A program made the translations under genes and the position numbers. The notes beneath the pieces are model-generated. The model was not told the origin of the DNA. It saw nothing but the letters and a program-made list of their open reading frames with translations, and did no database searches. Below are positions 50,722-58,932 of a stretch of 64,000 bases of DNA, piece after piece; positions within the stretch are counted from its first letter, which is position 1, and each line of letters opens with the position of its first letter. Source of the DNA: Devosia salina (GTDB lineage: Bacteria; Pseudomonadota; Alphaproteobacteria; Rhizobiales; Devosiaceae); contig NZ_CP080590.1 in assembly GCF_019504385.1 (NCBI RefSeq), positions 2,646,001-2,710,000 on the forward strand. The letters run 5' to 3'.

Positions 50722-50746
50722 ACTCATCCCCCTGGGGGGATACTTT
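50719..50746 (+). promoter_or_regulatory. Promoter and G/C-tract operator of nreA-nreB
   Basis: TTGACT (50719-50724) and TACTTT (50741-50746) are 16 bp apart. Between them, 50726-50741 is ATCCCCC-TG-GGGGGAT, perfect 7-bp arms, the DUF156-type operator. A transcript starting about 7 bp after the -10 would begin at or next to the nreA ATG (50753), so the message may be leaderless. Confidence 0.6.
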
Positions 50747-50752
50747 GTAGAC

Positions 50753-51028
50753 ATGTCCGATCATGTCCATTCCACCCATCCCGATATCGTGAAGCGGCTC
50801 AAGCGTGCCGGCGGCCATCTCAACTCGGTCATCGCCATGATTGAGGCTGGCAAGCCATGCCTCGAGCTCGCGCATCAATTGCACGCGGTCGAAAAGGCCA
50901 TCACCCAAGCCAAGAAGACCCTGATCCACGATCACCTCGACCATTGCCTCGAGGACGCCGTCGGCAGTCTATCCGCCGATGACCGTGCCACGATCGACCA
51001 GTTCCGCGACATTGCCCGGTATCTCTGA
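50753..51028 (+). CDS. nreA: DUF156 family metal-responsive repressor, NreA-like
   Basis: 91 residues. RcnR/CsoR-type helices with metal residues: N-terminal His set (MSDHVHSTHPDIVKRLKRAG), Cys36 (GKPCLELAHQLHAVEKAI) and IHDHLDHCLEDAVG. This is a second, distinct DUF156 protein from DmeR. Its stop shares one base with the start of an MFS exporter with a His-rich tail, the nreAB arrangement of nickel-resistance loci. It probably represses the pair until nickel binds. No Shine-Dalgarno is seen. Confidence 0.85.
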   Translation: MSDHVHSTHPDIVKRLKRAGGHLNSVIAMIEAGKPCLELAHQLHAVEKAITQAKKTLIHDHLDHCLEDAVGSLSADDRATIDQFRDIARYL

Positions 51029-52347
51029 TGCTCTCCGTTCTCGCCAACCGCACCTATCGTCACCTTTTCATGGCGCAGGTTATCGCCCTTGTTGGAACGG
51101 GTCTTGCGACCGTCGCCTTGGGCCTGCTCGCCTTCAGCCTCGCCGGCGATAACGCCGGTGCGGTCCTGGGTACGGCCCTTGCCATCAAGATGGTCGCCTA
51201 TGTCGCCGTGGCGCCCATTGCATCTGCCTTTGCAGAACGAGTACCTCGTCGGGCCATGCTGGTTAGTCTCGACGTGGTGCGTGCGGGGGTCGCTCTGCTC
51301 CTGCCTTTCGTTACGGAAATCTGGCAGGTCTATGTGCTGATCTTCGTGCTGCAATCTGCCTCGGCTGCCTTCACGCCGACCTTCCAGGCCACTATTCCTG
51401 ATGTCCTGCCTGACGAGAAGGACTATACGCGGGCCTTGTCGCTTTCGCGCCTGGCCTATGACCTCGAAAGCGTGGCCAGCCCCCTACTCGCCGCAGCGCT
51501 CCTGACGGTCATATCCTTCAACAGCCTCTTTGCCGGAACGGTCATCGGCTTCGTCGCCTCCGCCCTCTTGGTGGTCTCCGTGGTCTTGCCCAGTCCCAAG
51601 CCCCCCGCACCGCGCGGCATCTACGATCGTACCACGCGGGGCATGCGGATCTATCTTGGAACCCCCCGGCTGCGAGGCCTGCTAGCGCTCACTCTCGCCG
51701 TTTCTGCGGCCGGTGCGATGGTCATCGTGAACACAGTAGTTTTGGTGCAATCGCGCTTTGGCCTTGATCAGCAGGCGACCGCCATCGCCTTGGCTGCTTT
51801 CGGCTTAGGCTCAATGGTGGCCGCGCTCGCTTTGCCCAGGTTACTCGACCGCCACGCCGACCGGCCAGTCATGCTGATCGGCGCCAGCATGCTAGGTGCA
51901 TGCATGCTGATTGGCAGTCTACTGCCAGGTTATTTGTTCTTGCTGGTCCTCTGGTTCATCACCGGCATTGGCTATTCGATCACTCAGACGCCATCGGGCC
52001 GCCTAATCAGGCGTTCCTCCAATCCTGAGGATCGCCCCAGCCTCTTCGCCGCTCAATTCGCCCTATCTCATGCGACTTGGCTGATTACGTATCCGCTTGC
52101 AGGCTGGCTTGGTGCCACTGCAGGAATGCCGACGGCCTTTTTCGTCATGGCGGCGATGGCCGGGCTTGGGTCGGTTGCCGCGCTGCGTCTGTGGCCTGCC
52201 GTGGACCCCGTCGAACTGGAGCATGAGCATCACAACCTCGCCGCTGATCACCAGCATCTTCAAGGTGCGCAGCATATTGGCGATGGCCATATCCATAAGC
52301 ATGCTTTTGTCATCGACGATCAACACGTGATGTGGCCGGCCAAATAG
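51028..52347 (+). CDS. nreB: MFS exporter with His-rich tail, NreB-like nickel exporter
   Basis: 439 residues, twelve helices, MFS loop motif after helix 2 (FAERVPRRAMLVSLDVVRAG) and helix 8 loop (LDRHADRPVMLIGASM). The C-terminal tail is rich in His (VELEHEHHNLAADHQHLQGA, DGHIHKHAFVIDDQHVM), the mark of NreB proteins that give nickel resistance. Translationally coupled to nreA by a one-base overlap. Substrate Ni(II), possibly also Co(II), by family and context. Confidence 0.87.
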   Translation: MLSVLANRTYRHLFMAQVIALVGTGLATVALGLLAFSLAGDNAGAVLGTALAIKMVAYVAVAPIASAFAERVPRRAMLVSLDVVRAGVALLLPFVTEIWQVYVLIFVLQSASAAFTPTFQATIPDVLPDEKDYTRALSLSRLAYDLESVASPLLAAALLTVISFNSLFAGTVIGFVASALLVVSVVLPSPKPPAPRGIYDRTTRGMRIYLGTPRLRGLLALTLAVSAAGAMVIVNTVVLVQSRFGLDQQATAIALAAFGLGSMVAALALPRLLDRHADRPVMLIGASMLGACMLIGSLLPGYLFLLVLWFITGIGYSITQTPSGRLIRRSSNPEDRPSLFAAQFALSHATWLITYPLAGWLGATAGMPTAFFVMAAMAGLGSVAALRLWPAVDPVELEHEHHNLAADHQHLQGAQHIGDGHIHKHAFVIDDQHVMWPAK

Positions 52348-52605
52348 GCGGAGCTGCCCTCCAAAGGGAGGAATGAATGCACAGTACGCCTTCTTCGCCG
52401 CGCTCACGTCTTGGGCAGGAGGTTTTTGCTGCTTCAGCGCGAGGGCTGGCGTCCAGGTATCTTGTAAGGGTCGACTCGCTGCCTGTCGCTCTCCACTACC
52501 ACCTCGAGCGAGGGCCATGTCCAATCCCACGATTGACCCGTAATTGACCCCCGGGTGCCCTACGGGGGCAACTTCGGGCAACGTGCAGTTTGAGAAGAGA
52601 ACGAT
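52348..52605. promoter_or_regulatory. Intergenic region with MerR-like repeat before the short CDF gene
   Basis: No convincing gene. TTGACC (52544-52549) overlaps CCCCCG-GGTGCCCTA-CGGGGG (52548-52568), 6-bp arms with a 9-base spacer, shaped like a MerR-family promoter element. ATTGACCC occurs twice in tandem (from 52532 and 52543). CCTCC-AAAG-GGAGG near 52358 is a small hairpin after the nreB stop. Confidence 0.4.
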
Positions 52606-53205
52606 ATGACAATGGAAACAATGGATGCGGGGCTTCGGCGGGCGGTGCTCATTGTAGCTTTGCTCAACCTCGCCTATTTTGGCGTGGAGTTTGCGGTCGC
52701 CTTGTCCATCGGCTCGGTCTCTCTCTTTGCCGACAGCGTCGATTTCCTCGAGGACACCTCAGTTAATCTGCTGATCTTCTTTGCTCTGGCGTGGACCGCC
52801 ACCACGCGCGCCAGGGTCGGTATGCTGCTTGCAGGCATCCTTCTCTTGCCCGCCATCGCGTTGCTCTGGTCCCTCTGGGGCAAGTTCACCAACCCTGTTC
52901 CGCCGGAGCCCATTACGCTATCGCTTACCGGTCTTGGCGCACTGGCGGTGAACCTCAGTTGCGCTTTTCTCCTGGCTCGCTTTCGACATCAGAGCGGTAG
53001 CCTAACTCGTGCGGCCTTCCTGTCAGCCCGCAACGACGCCATCGCCAATATCGCCATCGTAGTTGCCGGGCTGGTCACGGCGCTGGTCTGGCGCTCAGTG
53101 TGGCCCGATGTGGTCGTGGGACTGGCTATCGCAGCCATGAACATCGACGCCGCACGCGAAGTTTGGGAAGCAGCCCACGAGGAGCACCATGCCGCGAAGG
53201 CGTGA
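52606..53205 (+). CDS. Short cation diffusion facilitator-like transporter
   Basis: 199 residues, five or six helices. CDF-like metal-site motifs: SLFADSVDFLEDTSVNLLIF in the second helix and SARNDAIANIAIVVAGLVTA near helix 5, where the usual His-x3-Asp pairs are changed to Asp-x3-Asp-type sites. The C-terminal cytoplasmic domain of full-length CDF proteins is missing, and a short tail WEAAHEEHHAAKA ends the protein. Such small cation transporters are common in alphaproteobacterial metal islands. Substrate unknown. Confidence 0.75.
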   Translation: MTMETMDAGLRRAVLIVALLNLAYFGVEFAVALSIGSVSLFADSVDFLEDTSVNLLIFFALAWTATTRARVGMLLAGILLLPAIALLWSLWGKFTNPVPPEPITLSLTGLGALAVNLSCAFLLARFRHQSGSLTRAAFLSARNDAIANIAIVVAGLVTALVWRSVWPDVVVGLAIAAMNIDAAREVWEAAHEEHHAAKA

Positions 53206-53323
53206 GGTCGTCATCTCCGCCATTATGCACCGTCGCATCCTCTATCGTCTTTCAGCTCAAAAGGTTTGAGCGGCGTATCGCACTACGCCTTCACCATTTT
53301 CTTTGTTCGCACGTTCATTGTAG

Positions 53324-53761
53324 TTATCCCTTATACGCCACAAGGATTGTACCAAGCCCGATCATCAAGATTCCAATCCAGTTAGGAGTTGAAAGCTTTT
53401 CACCCAAGAACAGCACTGCAAACAAGGCGACCAGAACAACGCTGAGCTTGTCGATGGGGGCAACCTGGGAAGCACTACCGACTTTAAGAGCCCTGAAATA
53501 GCAGATCCACGACAATCCGGTCGCTAGGCCTGACAGAACTAGAAACACCCACGTTCGTCCAGGTACAGTATCGGGTGCCTGCCAATGGCCGGTTGCAAAA
53601 AGGATGCCGGCCGCGGTTATCAGGATTACGACGGTTCGGATGAAGGTCGCGTAATCAGAATTTACGTTCTCAATCCCGACTTTTGCCAGAATCGCCGTAA
53701 GTGCAGCGAACACTGCGGAGAGCAGTGCCCAGAACTGCCAAGAAGACAAAGGTATTGCCAT
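53324..53761 (-). CDS. Single-domain EamA-family (drug/metabolite transporter) protein
   Basis: 145 residues from ATG 53761; five helices (FWALLSAVFAALTAILAKVG, IRTVVILITAAGILFA, TWVFLVLSGLATGLSWICYF, KLSVVLVALFAVLFLGEKLS, WIGILMIGLGTILVAY). It is the small single-EamA type (COG2510) that probably works as a dimer. No neighbour indicates the substrate. It is isolated on the minus strand between the CDF gene and the PAP2 gene. Confidence 0.8.
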   Translation of the reverse strand: MAIPLSSWQFWALLSAVFAALTAILAKVGIENVNSDYATFIRTVVILITAAGILFATGHWQAPDTVPGRTWVFLVLSGLATGLSWICYFRALKVGSASQVAPIDKLSVVLVALFAVLFLGEKLSTPNWIGILMIGLGTILVAYKG

Positions 53762-53934
53762 TGATGTGGTCCAGTCGGATAAAGTGCGGTTCACCGCGGT
53801 TGGCCCGGTTAAGTACGGAGCCTGCCGCAATCCTATAGGCTCTGCCAAACTGCTATTCGGCTCCGTCGGCGAAACAATTATGCGTGGTCTTCGTACTGCA
53901 AGCGCATCGCGGTCCGTTTGCCTAGATTAAATCT

Positions 53935-54615
53935 CTATTTCGTCGACGGTCGTATAACTTCTCGATCAGCCCACTTGGCTCGGACGGCGCTGAAGATCAA
54001 AAGGCACAGCAGCGCCCAAGCGGACCCGATCGACCAGCCCGCGACCACGTCGGTTGGAAAGTGGACCCCGAGATATATCCTGCTCAGTCCGACCAGGACG
54101 CTCAAAAAGGCGGCGGCCGAATAGAAGAACGTGGTGAGTTTCCGCGACGCGGAAATCTCCGCCAGAATGGCACCGAGCGTCAGATAGACGACCGCCGAGA
54201 TGGTGGCATGGCCGCTCGGAAAACTGGCCGTGAAGACCTTAGCGACGCCCGTGAGCTCCGGTCTTGGACGGTCGAAGAGCGCCTTCAACAAGGTGCTGAC
54301 GGTGGTTCCACCAAGAACGGACGCGGTCAGGAAAAGAGCGGTGCCGCGCTTCCCGATCAACGCTAGGAATGCGACGACGCCAACGACCAGAATGGTCAGG
54401 ACAGAAAAGCTGCCTAGCGCTGTCACGTCGCGCGCGGCTTCCGGCACCCAGGACGGACCGACCGGCGTAGCGGGGTCCCCGGGCACGCGCAGCGCCAGCA
54501 GCACAGAATTATCGAAAGCGAGCGTCTCACCTTCGGAGACCTCATCGGCCACCATGCCGAACGCTCCCAGGAGCGCTGCGAGGATGCCAAGGGGAACGTA
54601 GTTCTTGAGTTTCAT
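53935..54615 (-). CDS. PAP2-family membrane phosphatase
   Basis: 226 residues, five or six helices. Catalytic motifs of acid phosphatases are intact: KALFDRPRPELTG (C1), FPSGHATISAVVYL (C2) and SRIYLGVHFPTDVVAGW (C3). Such enzymes dephosphorylate undecaprenyl pyrophosphate, phosphatidate or phosphatidylglycerophosphate on the periplasmic side. It starts with an ATGA overlap at the end of the histidine kinase gene, so it belongs to the two-component operon and may be a target or effector of it. Confidence 0.9.
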   Translation of the reverse strand: MKLKNYVPLGILAALLGAFGMVADEVSEGETLAFDNSVLLALRVPGDPATPVGPSWVPEAARDVTALGSFSVLTILVVGVVAFLALIGKRGTALFLTASVLGGTTVSTLLKALFDRPRPELTGVAKVFTASFPSGHATISAVVYLTLGAILAEISASRKLTTFFYSAAAFLSVLVGLSRIYLGVHFPTDVVAGWSIGSAWALLCLLIFSAVRAKWADREVIRPSTK

Positions 54616-55985
54616 GCCTTCGATCCATGCGTGGCCGGAAAGTTTATCGTGACCGCCAATCCGGGATTGGCGCTCGACAGGGTAACCGACGCGCCGTGTA
54701 GATCTGCTATGGCCTTGACCATGCTCAACCCAAGTCCCGTGCCCTCCGTGCTGCGGCTCTTCTCAAGACGATAGAGCCGTCGAAACACCTTTTCGCTTTC
54801 GTCTTTGGGAATGCCAGGCCCATCGTCGACGATTCGCGCACTCACCGTGCCGTTCCGGCGATGGACATACATTTCGATCGCCGTTCCGCCCTTGGCGTGG
54901 CGGATGGCGTTTTCGATCAGGTTGGCGAATAGCTGTGTCAGGAGATCCTTGTCACCCCTGACAAACGCGACGTCTTGTCCCTCCGCTGAAAGCGAAAGAG
55001 ACTGGCCGTTCTCGACCGCCACGTCCTCGTAGGCCTCGGCCAAGGTCGACAGAACCGAGGTGAGGGAGACCTCGGTGAACCTTTCGCGTCGGGCACCGGA
55101 TTCGAGCTGCGCAATGCGCAGCAGCGCCTCGAATGTGGCATTGATCCGGCCGGCCTCGTTCTGGGCTTGGACCAATTCGGCAGAATTGCCTTCACCACTC
55201 TCTGCCATGTCGAGGGCACTTTCAATTATGATGGACAGGCGGTTCAACGGAGTTTTCAGGTCGTGCGCGATGTCTACGCTCACCTGCCGCATGCCCTCCA
55301 CGAGGGCGCTCAGTCGCTCCAGGGCCGAATTGACCTGCCCGGACAGGACGTCGATGTCGTCACCGGATCCCCGGAGCGGTATGCGTGCCGTCAGTTCGCC
55401 TTGGCCGACGCGATCCATCGTGCCTCCGATGGCGTCCATCCGCTTTTTCACCGCGCCAGCCAGGAGAAGGCCGGCGGCCACCGCGATCGCGGTGGCGATG
55501 ACACCGGCCCAAGCGAAGCTGGACAAAGCCAGCCCGCCTAGTTCGTCCGTCTCTTCGTAGCTCCAGGCTACCACCATGGTGTTGCCGGCGATCTCGCCCT
55601 TCAGCGCGCGATAGCGCACATCACCTTCGAGTCCGAACGCGGCGCCTGTGAGTGTCGACAAGCCAGGCTCTGTCCGCGCTACGGGTACGTTTCCGGCGAG
55701 CACCTGACCCGTCGCATCGGCCAGATAGAAGATCCGTTCATGATCATTCGTTGATGCCGAGTACGTCCGTAAGGTGCCCACAAGGTCCTCGAGATCGCCT
55801 TCCCCATATGAGCTGGCGATCATGTCAAAGCTCTCTGACAAAGTCAGATCGAGCCGGTCATGCAGATCGGTAGAGATGATCTGGTAGGCCAGAAAGCCCG
55901 CGATCAGAAACGTCGCGAAGAACAACCCACTGAAGATCAGCGCGAGCCGGAAGGCCGTGCTTCGAAGGGTTTCAGAGCGGAGCAT
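54612..55985 (-). CDS. Sensor histidine kinase (OmpR-type two-component system)
   Basis: 457 residues. TM1 (about 12-34), a periplasmic sensor (35-150), TM2 (FAWAGVIATAIAVAAGLLL), HAMP linker, then H-box VSVDIAHDLKTPLNRLSIII, N-box NLIENAIRHA, G1 VDDGPGIPKD and G2 GTGLGLSMVKAIAD. All catalytic parts are intact. Its start overlaps the response-regulator gene by 14 bp. Signal unknown; the neighbouring phosphatase and COG4705 membrane protein hint at an envelope or metal signal. Confidence 0.93.
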   Translation of the reverse strand: MLRSETLRSTAFRLALIFSGLFFATFLIAGFLAYQIISTDLHDRLDLTLSESFDMIASSYGEGDLEDLVGTLRTYSASTNDHERIFYLADATGQVLAGNVPVARTEPGLSTLTGAAFGLEGDVRYRALKGEIAGNTMVVAWSYEETDELGGLALSSFAWAGVIATAIAVAAGLLLAGAVKKRMDAIGGTMDRVGQGELTARIPLRGSGDDIDVLSGQVNSALERLSALVEGMRQVSVDIAHDLKTPLNRLSIIIESALDMAESGEGNSAELVQAQNEAGRINATFEALLRIAQLESGARRERFTEVSLTSVLSTLAEAYEDVAVENGQSLSLSAEGQDVAFVRGDKDLLTQLFANLIENAIRHAKGGTAIEMYVHRRNGTVSARIVDDGPGIPKDESEKVFRRLYRLEKSRSTEGTGLGLSMVKAIADLHGASVTLSSANPGLAVTINFPATHGSKA

Positions 55986-56649
55986 GGATGCTGTAGCCGG
56001 TGCTTCGAACCGTATGAAGGAGCGGCACCTCGAAAGGTTTGTCTATTTTGGACCTGAGCCTGCTGATGTGGGTCTCGACCACGCTGGTCTTCGGGTCGAA
56101 GTGAAAATCCCAGACGCGCTCGAGCAGCATCGTGCGTGTGACGACGCGGCCTTCGTTCCGCATCAGTACCTCCAGAAGCGTGAACTCCCGTGGCTGCAGC
56201 TCGATCTTTTGCCCGGCACGCCTGACCGTCCGGCGCGCCAGGTCGAGTTCAAGGTCGGCCACCCTCAGCAACGTCTTTTCAGCCTGCACTGCGGGACGTC
56301 GTCCCAAGGCGTTCACCCGAGCCAACAGCTCCGAAAACGCGAATGGCTTGACGAGGTAGTCGTCGCCACCAGCCTCAAGTCCGTCCACGCGATCGTTCAC
56401 GCCGCCGATGGAGGTGAGGAAGATCGCCGGCGTCTGCACTCCGGCTGCTCGTAGTGCTCGGACAAGCGAGAGGCCGTCAAGACCCGGCAACATGCGGTCA
56501 ACAACAAGCACGTCATATGGAGTGTGCGTCGCATGCACCAGCGCGTCCCGTCCGTCCGCCAATGCTTCGGCGAGGTGTCCAGCCTCGGACAGACCCTTGA
56601 CGACATACTCCGAGGTGCGCCGGTCGTCTTCGATGATGAGAATACGCAT
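55972..56649 (-). CDS. OmpR-family response regulator
   Basis: 225 residues. Receiver domain with Asp pair (LIIEDDRRTSE), phospho-acceptor Asp51 (VLVVDRMLPGLDG), switch Thr (AIFLTSIGG) and Lys (YLVKPFAFSELLARV); C-terminal OmpR winged helix (LELDLARRTVRRAGQKIELQ, EVLMRNEGRVVTRTMLLERV, RLRSKIDKPFEVPLLHTVRS). Partner of the overlapping kinase. An inverted repeat (56669-56695) lies just upstream. Confidence 0.94.
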   Translation of the reverse strand: MRILIIEDDRRTSEYVVKGLSEAGHLAEALADGRDALVHATHTPYDVLVVDRMLPGLDGLSLVRALRAAGVQTPAIFLTSIGGVNDRVDGLEAGGDDYLVKPFAFSELLARVNALGRRPAVQAEKTLLRVADLELDLARRTVRRAGQKIELQPREFTLLEVLMRNEGRVVTRTMLLERVWDFHFDPKTSVVETHISRLRSKIDKPFEVPLLHTVRSTGYSIHAPL

Positions 56650-56668
56650 ATGGTCCCTTCCGATGCGG

Positions 56669-56695
56669 TGCCGCCTGCTGGTCGGGCAGGCGGCA
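56669..56695 (-). terminator. Hairpin between the COG4705 gene and the response regulator gene
   Basis: TGCCGCCTGC-TGGTCGG-GCAGGCGGCA, a perfect 10-bp stem with a 7-base loop in a 59-bp gap. No T-run. It may reduce read-through or serve as the regulator's own site. Confidence 0.5.
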
Positions 56696-56708
56696 AGGCA
56701 TCTCGTTC

Positions 56709-57488
56709 TTACCTGACCGGTTGGGCGCCGTCACGCGGGCCTCGCATAACCGTCATGTAGACCACGATACCGGCGATGACGGCGAGGAACATGGCACTGG
56801 TGACGATGGTCCCGAAGCCCATCCCACCGTAGTCGGTCGGCAGGGAGAGGAGGTCACCCAACGAGGCACCGAGGGGCCGGGTGAAGATATAGGCGAGCCA
56901 GAAAGCCAGGATGGCGTTCATCTTGAGCACGTAGTGCGCGAAAGCGATCGCCGCGATGACGGCGCCGAACAACGCTCCGGTCCCCAGGTAACCCACCCCC
57001 AAGGCCTCCGACACGTAATCCCCGGCAGCGGTCCCAAGCGCGAACGTGGCCAGGACCGCCAGCCAGTAGAAGACCTCACGACGCGTTGTCACGACGGTGT
57101 GGATAGAGAGTGTCTTCTCGCTGGCATACCAGGCCGCGAAAATGGCCGCCAGCACGACGGTGCAGGCTATGGTGGTGGTGGCGAGCGGAACGCCGAACGT
57201 GTCGATCAGGTTGTCGGTCAGGAGTGTACCGACCACGCTGACCATCACCACAGCGGACCAGTAGACCCATGGCACGTAACGCTTCTGCGCGAACTGCAGC
57301 GCTATCACTCCGACCAAAATGGCCGACATCAGGTAGGTCGTGTTCTGCAGGCCGAGGCCGAGGTTCAGCGAGAGAAAGTCCGCGGCTGTTTCGCCGACCG
57401 TGACCGCCATCAGCTTGATGAGCCAAAAGTCGACGGTGACCTCCGGGACACGGTTGGGCGAAACCGGCTGCTCATATGTGGACAACAT
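56709..57488 (-). CDS. COG4705-type integral membrane protein
   Basis: 259 residues from ATG 57488 (GAGG 8 bases upstream); the alternative ATG 57497 is too close to it. Eight helices in two similar halves: KLMAVTVGETAADFLSLNLG and LLTDNLIDTFGVPLATTTIA in the first; TAAGDYVSEALGVGYLGTGA and TRPLGASLGDLLSLPTDYGG in the second. This is the COG4705 membrane protein often found beside two-component genes and metal-resistance loci. Function unknown. Confidence 0.8.
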   Translation of the reverse strand: MLSTYEQPVSPNRVPEVTVDFWLIKLMAVTVGETAADFLSLNLGLGLQNTTYLMSAILVGVIALQFAQKRYVPWVYWSAVVMVSVVGTLLTDNLIDTFGVPLATTTIACTVVLAAIFAAWYASEKTLSIHTVVTTRREVFYWLAVLATFALGTAAGDYVSEALGVGYLGTGALFGAVIAAIAFAHYVLKMNAILAFWLAYIFTRPLGASLGDLLSLPTDYGGMGFGTIVTSAMFLAVIAGIVVYMTVMRGPRDGAQPVR

Positions 57489-57515
57489 TTTTTTCATCCT
57501 CGTCAGGTTGGGATA

Positions 57516-58124
57516 TCACTTGCCCAAGATTGCGAGGGCTTGCACGAAGAAGTCGTCGGCACGCCTGTCGTCATCGGCGTTGCATCGCTCGATACCCTTG
57601 TTGGTCAGCTCGTCTAGCGTGGGCTTGTCGGCTGCGCTCACGGTCGTAGCCGCGGTGCTTGCACGCACGTCCGCCAGGAGGTCCTCGCAGGGAAGCGGGC
57701 GACCATGGGCGTCGGTGACGGCCGTAACCGGACCCACGGCCTGGACGGCAACCGCCGAAGGATCGTTCAGGGCGGCGATCAGCGCGGTGACCGCCTGGGT
57801 TGCTGCGTCAGGACTGGGAGCGGAGACGCGAAGGGATGCTATGGCGGAGTCGGCAGCCCCGTCGATCACACTCCATTTCTCCGCGTTCAAGGCACGCAAC
57901 TTGGTCGCCTCCGCATCCCAGGCGCTTTCAAAGTCGGTGATGCGGGAAGTGGCTGCAGTCATGTCGCCTGTGGCAACCAAAGCTAGTGTATCGGCCGCAA
58001 TCGTCCGTAGAGGTGACAGGTCCCCGAGCTCGGCCGCCTGGGCGGCATAGGTCGGGGTAAGCAGCCAGGGCGAGGCCGCGATGGGAGCAGAGAGAAAGGC
58101 AAGGGCGACGAGTAGCTTGTGCAT
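57516..58124 (-). CDS. Secreted protein of unknown function
   Basis: 202 residues, ATG 58124 with GGAGG upstream. Signal peptide to about ...APIAA, then an all-helical mature part (LGDLSPLRTIAADTLALVAT, DFESAWDAEATKLRALNAEK) and two Cys (LPCEDLL, IERCNADDD) that could pair. It lies between the COG4705 gene and the calcium-repeat protein gene. A terminator-like hairpin at 58259-58285 separates it from the latter. No family recognised, although the C-terminal third is similar in composition to metal-chelating or copper-binding helical proteins. Confidence 0.6.
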   Translation of the reverse strand: MHKLLVALAFLSAPIAASPWLLTPTYAAQAAELGDLSPLRTIAADTLALVATGDMTAATSRITDFESAWDAEATKLRALNAEKWSVIDGAADSAIASLRVSAPSPDAATQAVTALIAALNDPSAVAVQAVGPVTAVTDAHGRPLPCEDLLADVRASTAATTVSAADKPTLDELTNKGIERCNADDDRRADDFFVQALAILGK

Positions 58125-58258
58125 GGGAACCTCCATTGACGTTGCTGCGATCCAGCAGCTTGGAGACATTGCCCGCCCGGTATTACGCGCTTCTGGCACC
58201 CAGCATACGGATTGGTAATAAACAGAGCCCGGCCCTTGTTTTCAGGCATCCCTGAACA

Positions 58259-58285
58259 AAGGGCGGCCCTACTCAGGCCGCCCTT
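58259..58285 (-). terminator. Rho-independent terminator
   Basis: AAGGGCGGCC-CTACTCA-GGCCGCCCTT, a perfect 10-bp stem with a 7-base loop, followed on the minus strand by TTGTTC. It lies 13 bp after the calcium-repeat protein gene and ends the exporter operon. Confidence 0.7.
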
Positions 58286-58298
58286 GAATCGGGGAAGT

Positions 58299-58928
58299 TC
58301 AGTCGGCGGTTTCGGCGCCCCCCTTGTCCTTGTTCACGTCTACACGGACCGGAGCGAAGCCGGCGACCGCGAGCTCGAAGGTCATGACCTTGGCGCTCTG
58401 GGTGGAGTGATAGATGCCGTTTGGGTTGTCGCGGAAGTGGCCGGCCATGGCTCCGTCGTCGAGATGGACGCGTGCCTCCCCAGACGCGGGCACCGTAAAC
58501 CCTGGCAGGGGCTTGAAATAAGTCTCGGTTGCGCCGCTGTCGGCATCCTTTACCGTCAGATAGAGGCTGAAGTCCTTGATCTCCGCTGCGGTGCTGTTGG
58601 TCACCAGGAGTTCGAGGTGGTCAGGGGCGTCCTTCTTGGCGGCGTAATCATAGTTGTTCTCGACCAGCGCCTCTTTGATGGCGAACGGGGCAGGAGCACC
58701 CGTCTGGGGCGTCGGATCCGCGAGGGACACTGGCGCCGTATCCTGCAGGTCATCGATACCGTCACCATCCGTGTCGGGATTCATCGGGTCGGTCCCGAGC
58801 AGGACTTCGGAGGCGTCCGGGATGCCGTCGCCGTCGGTGTCGACCCCGGCGGCGTAGGCGCCGTGCGAGAGCATGAGGGCGGTGACCAGAGCAAGTGCAG
58901 AGACGGCAAGGGTGTTGGCGCGTTTCAT
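58299..58928 (-). CDS. Secreted protein with thrombospondin type-3 calcium repeats
   Basis: 209 residues. Signal peptide (cleavage near AYA-AGVDT), then two Ca-binding repeats DTDGDGIPDASE and DTDGDGIDDLQDTA, a short Pro-rich linker, and a beta-sandwich domain (HLELLVTNSTAAEIKDFSLY, YFKPLPGFTVPASGEARVHL). It ends the ABC exporter operon, 4 bp after the last permease gene, and may be its cargo or a partner on the outer face. Substrate binding is unproven. Confidence 0.75.
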   Translation of the reverse strand: MKRANTLAVSALALVTALMLSHGAYAAGVDTDGDGIPDASEVLLGTDPMNPDTDGDGIDDLQDTAPVSLADPTPQTGAPAPFAIKEALVENNYDYAAKKDAPDHLELLVTNSTAAEIKDFSLYLTVKDADSGATETYFKPLPGFTVPASGEARVHLDDGAMAGHFRDNPNGIYHSTQSAKVMTFELAVAGFAPVRVDVNKDKGGAETAD

Positions 58929-58932
58929 TGTT

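Noticed and set aside
52373..52543. A 56-codon frame after nreB behind GGGAGGA.
   Set aside because: The sequence is rich in Cys/Arg/Pro in a way typical of non-coding frames, and the GGAGG belongs to a small hairpin; no family features.
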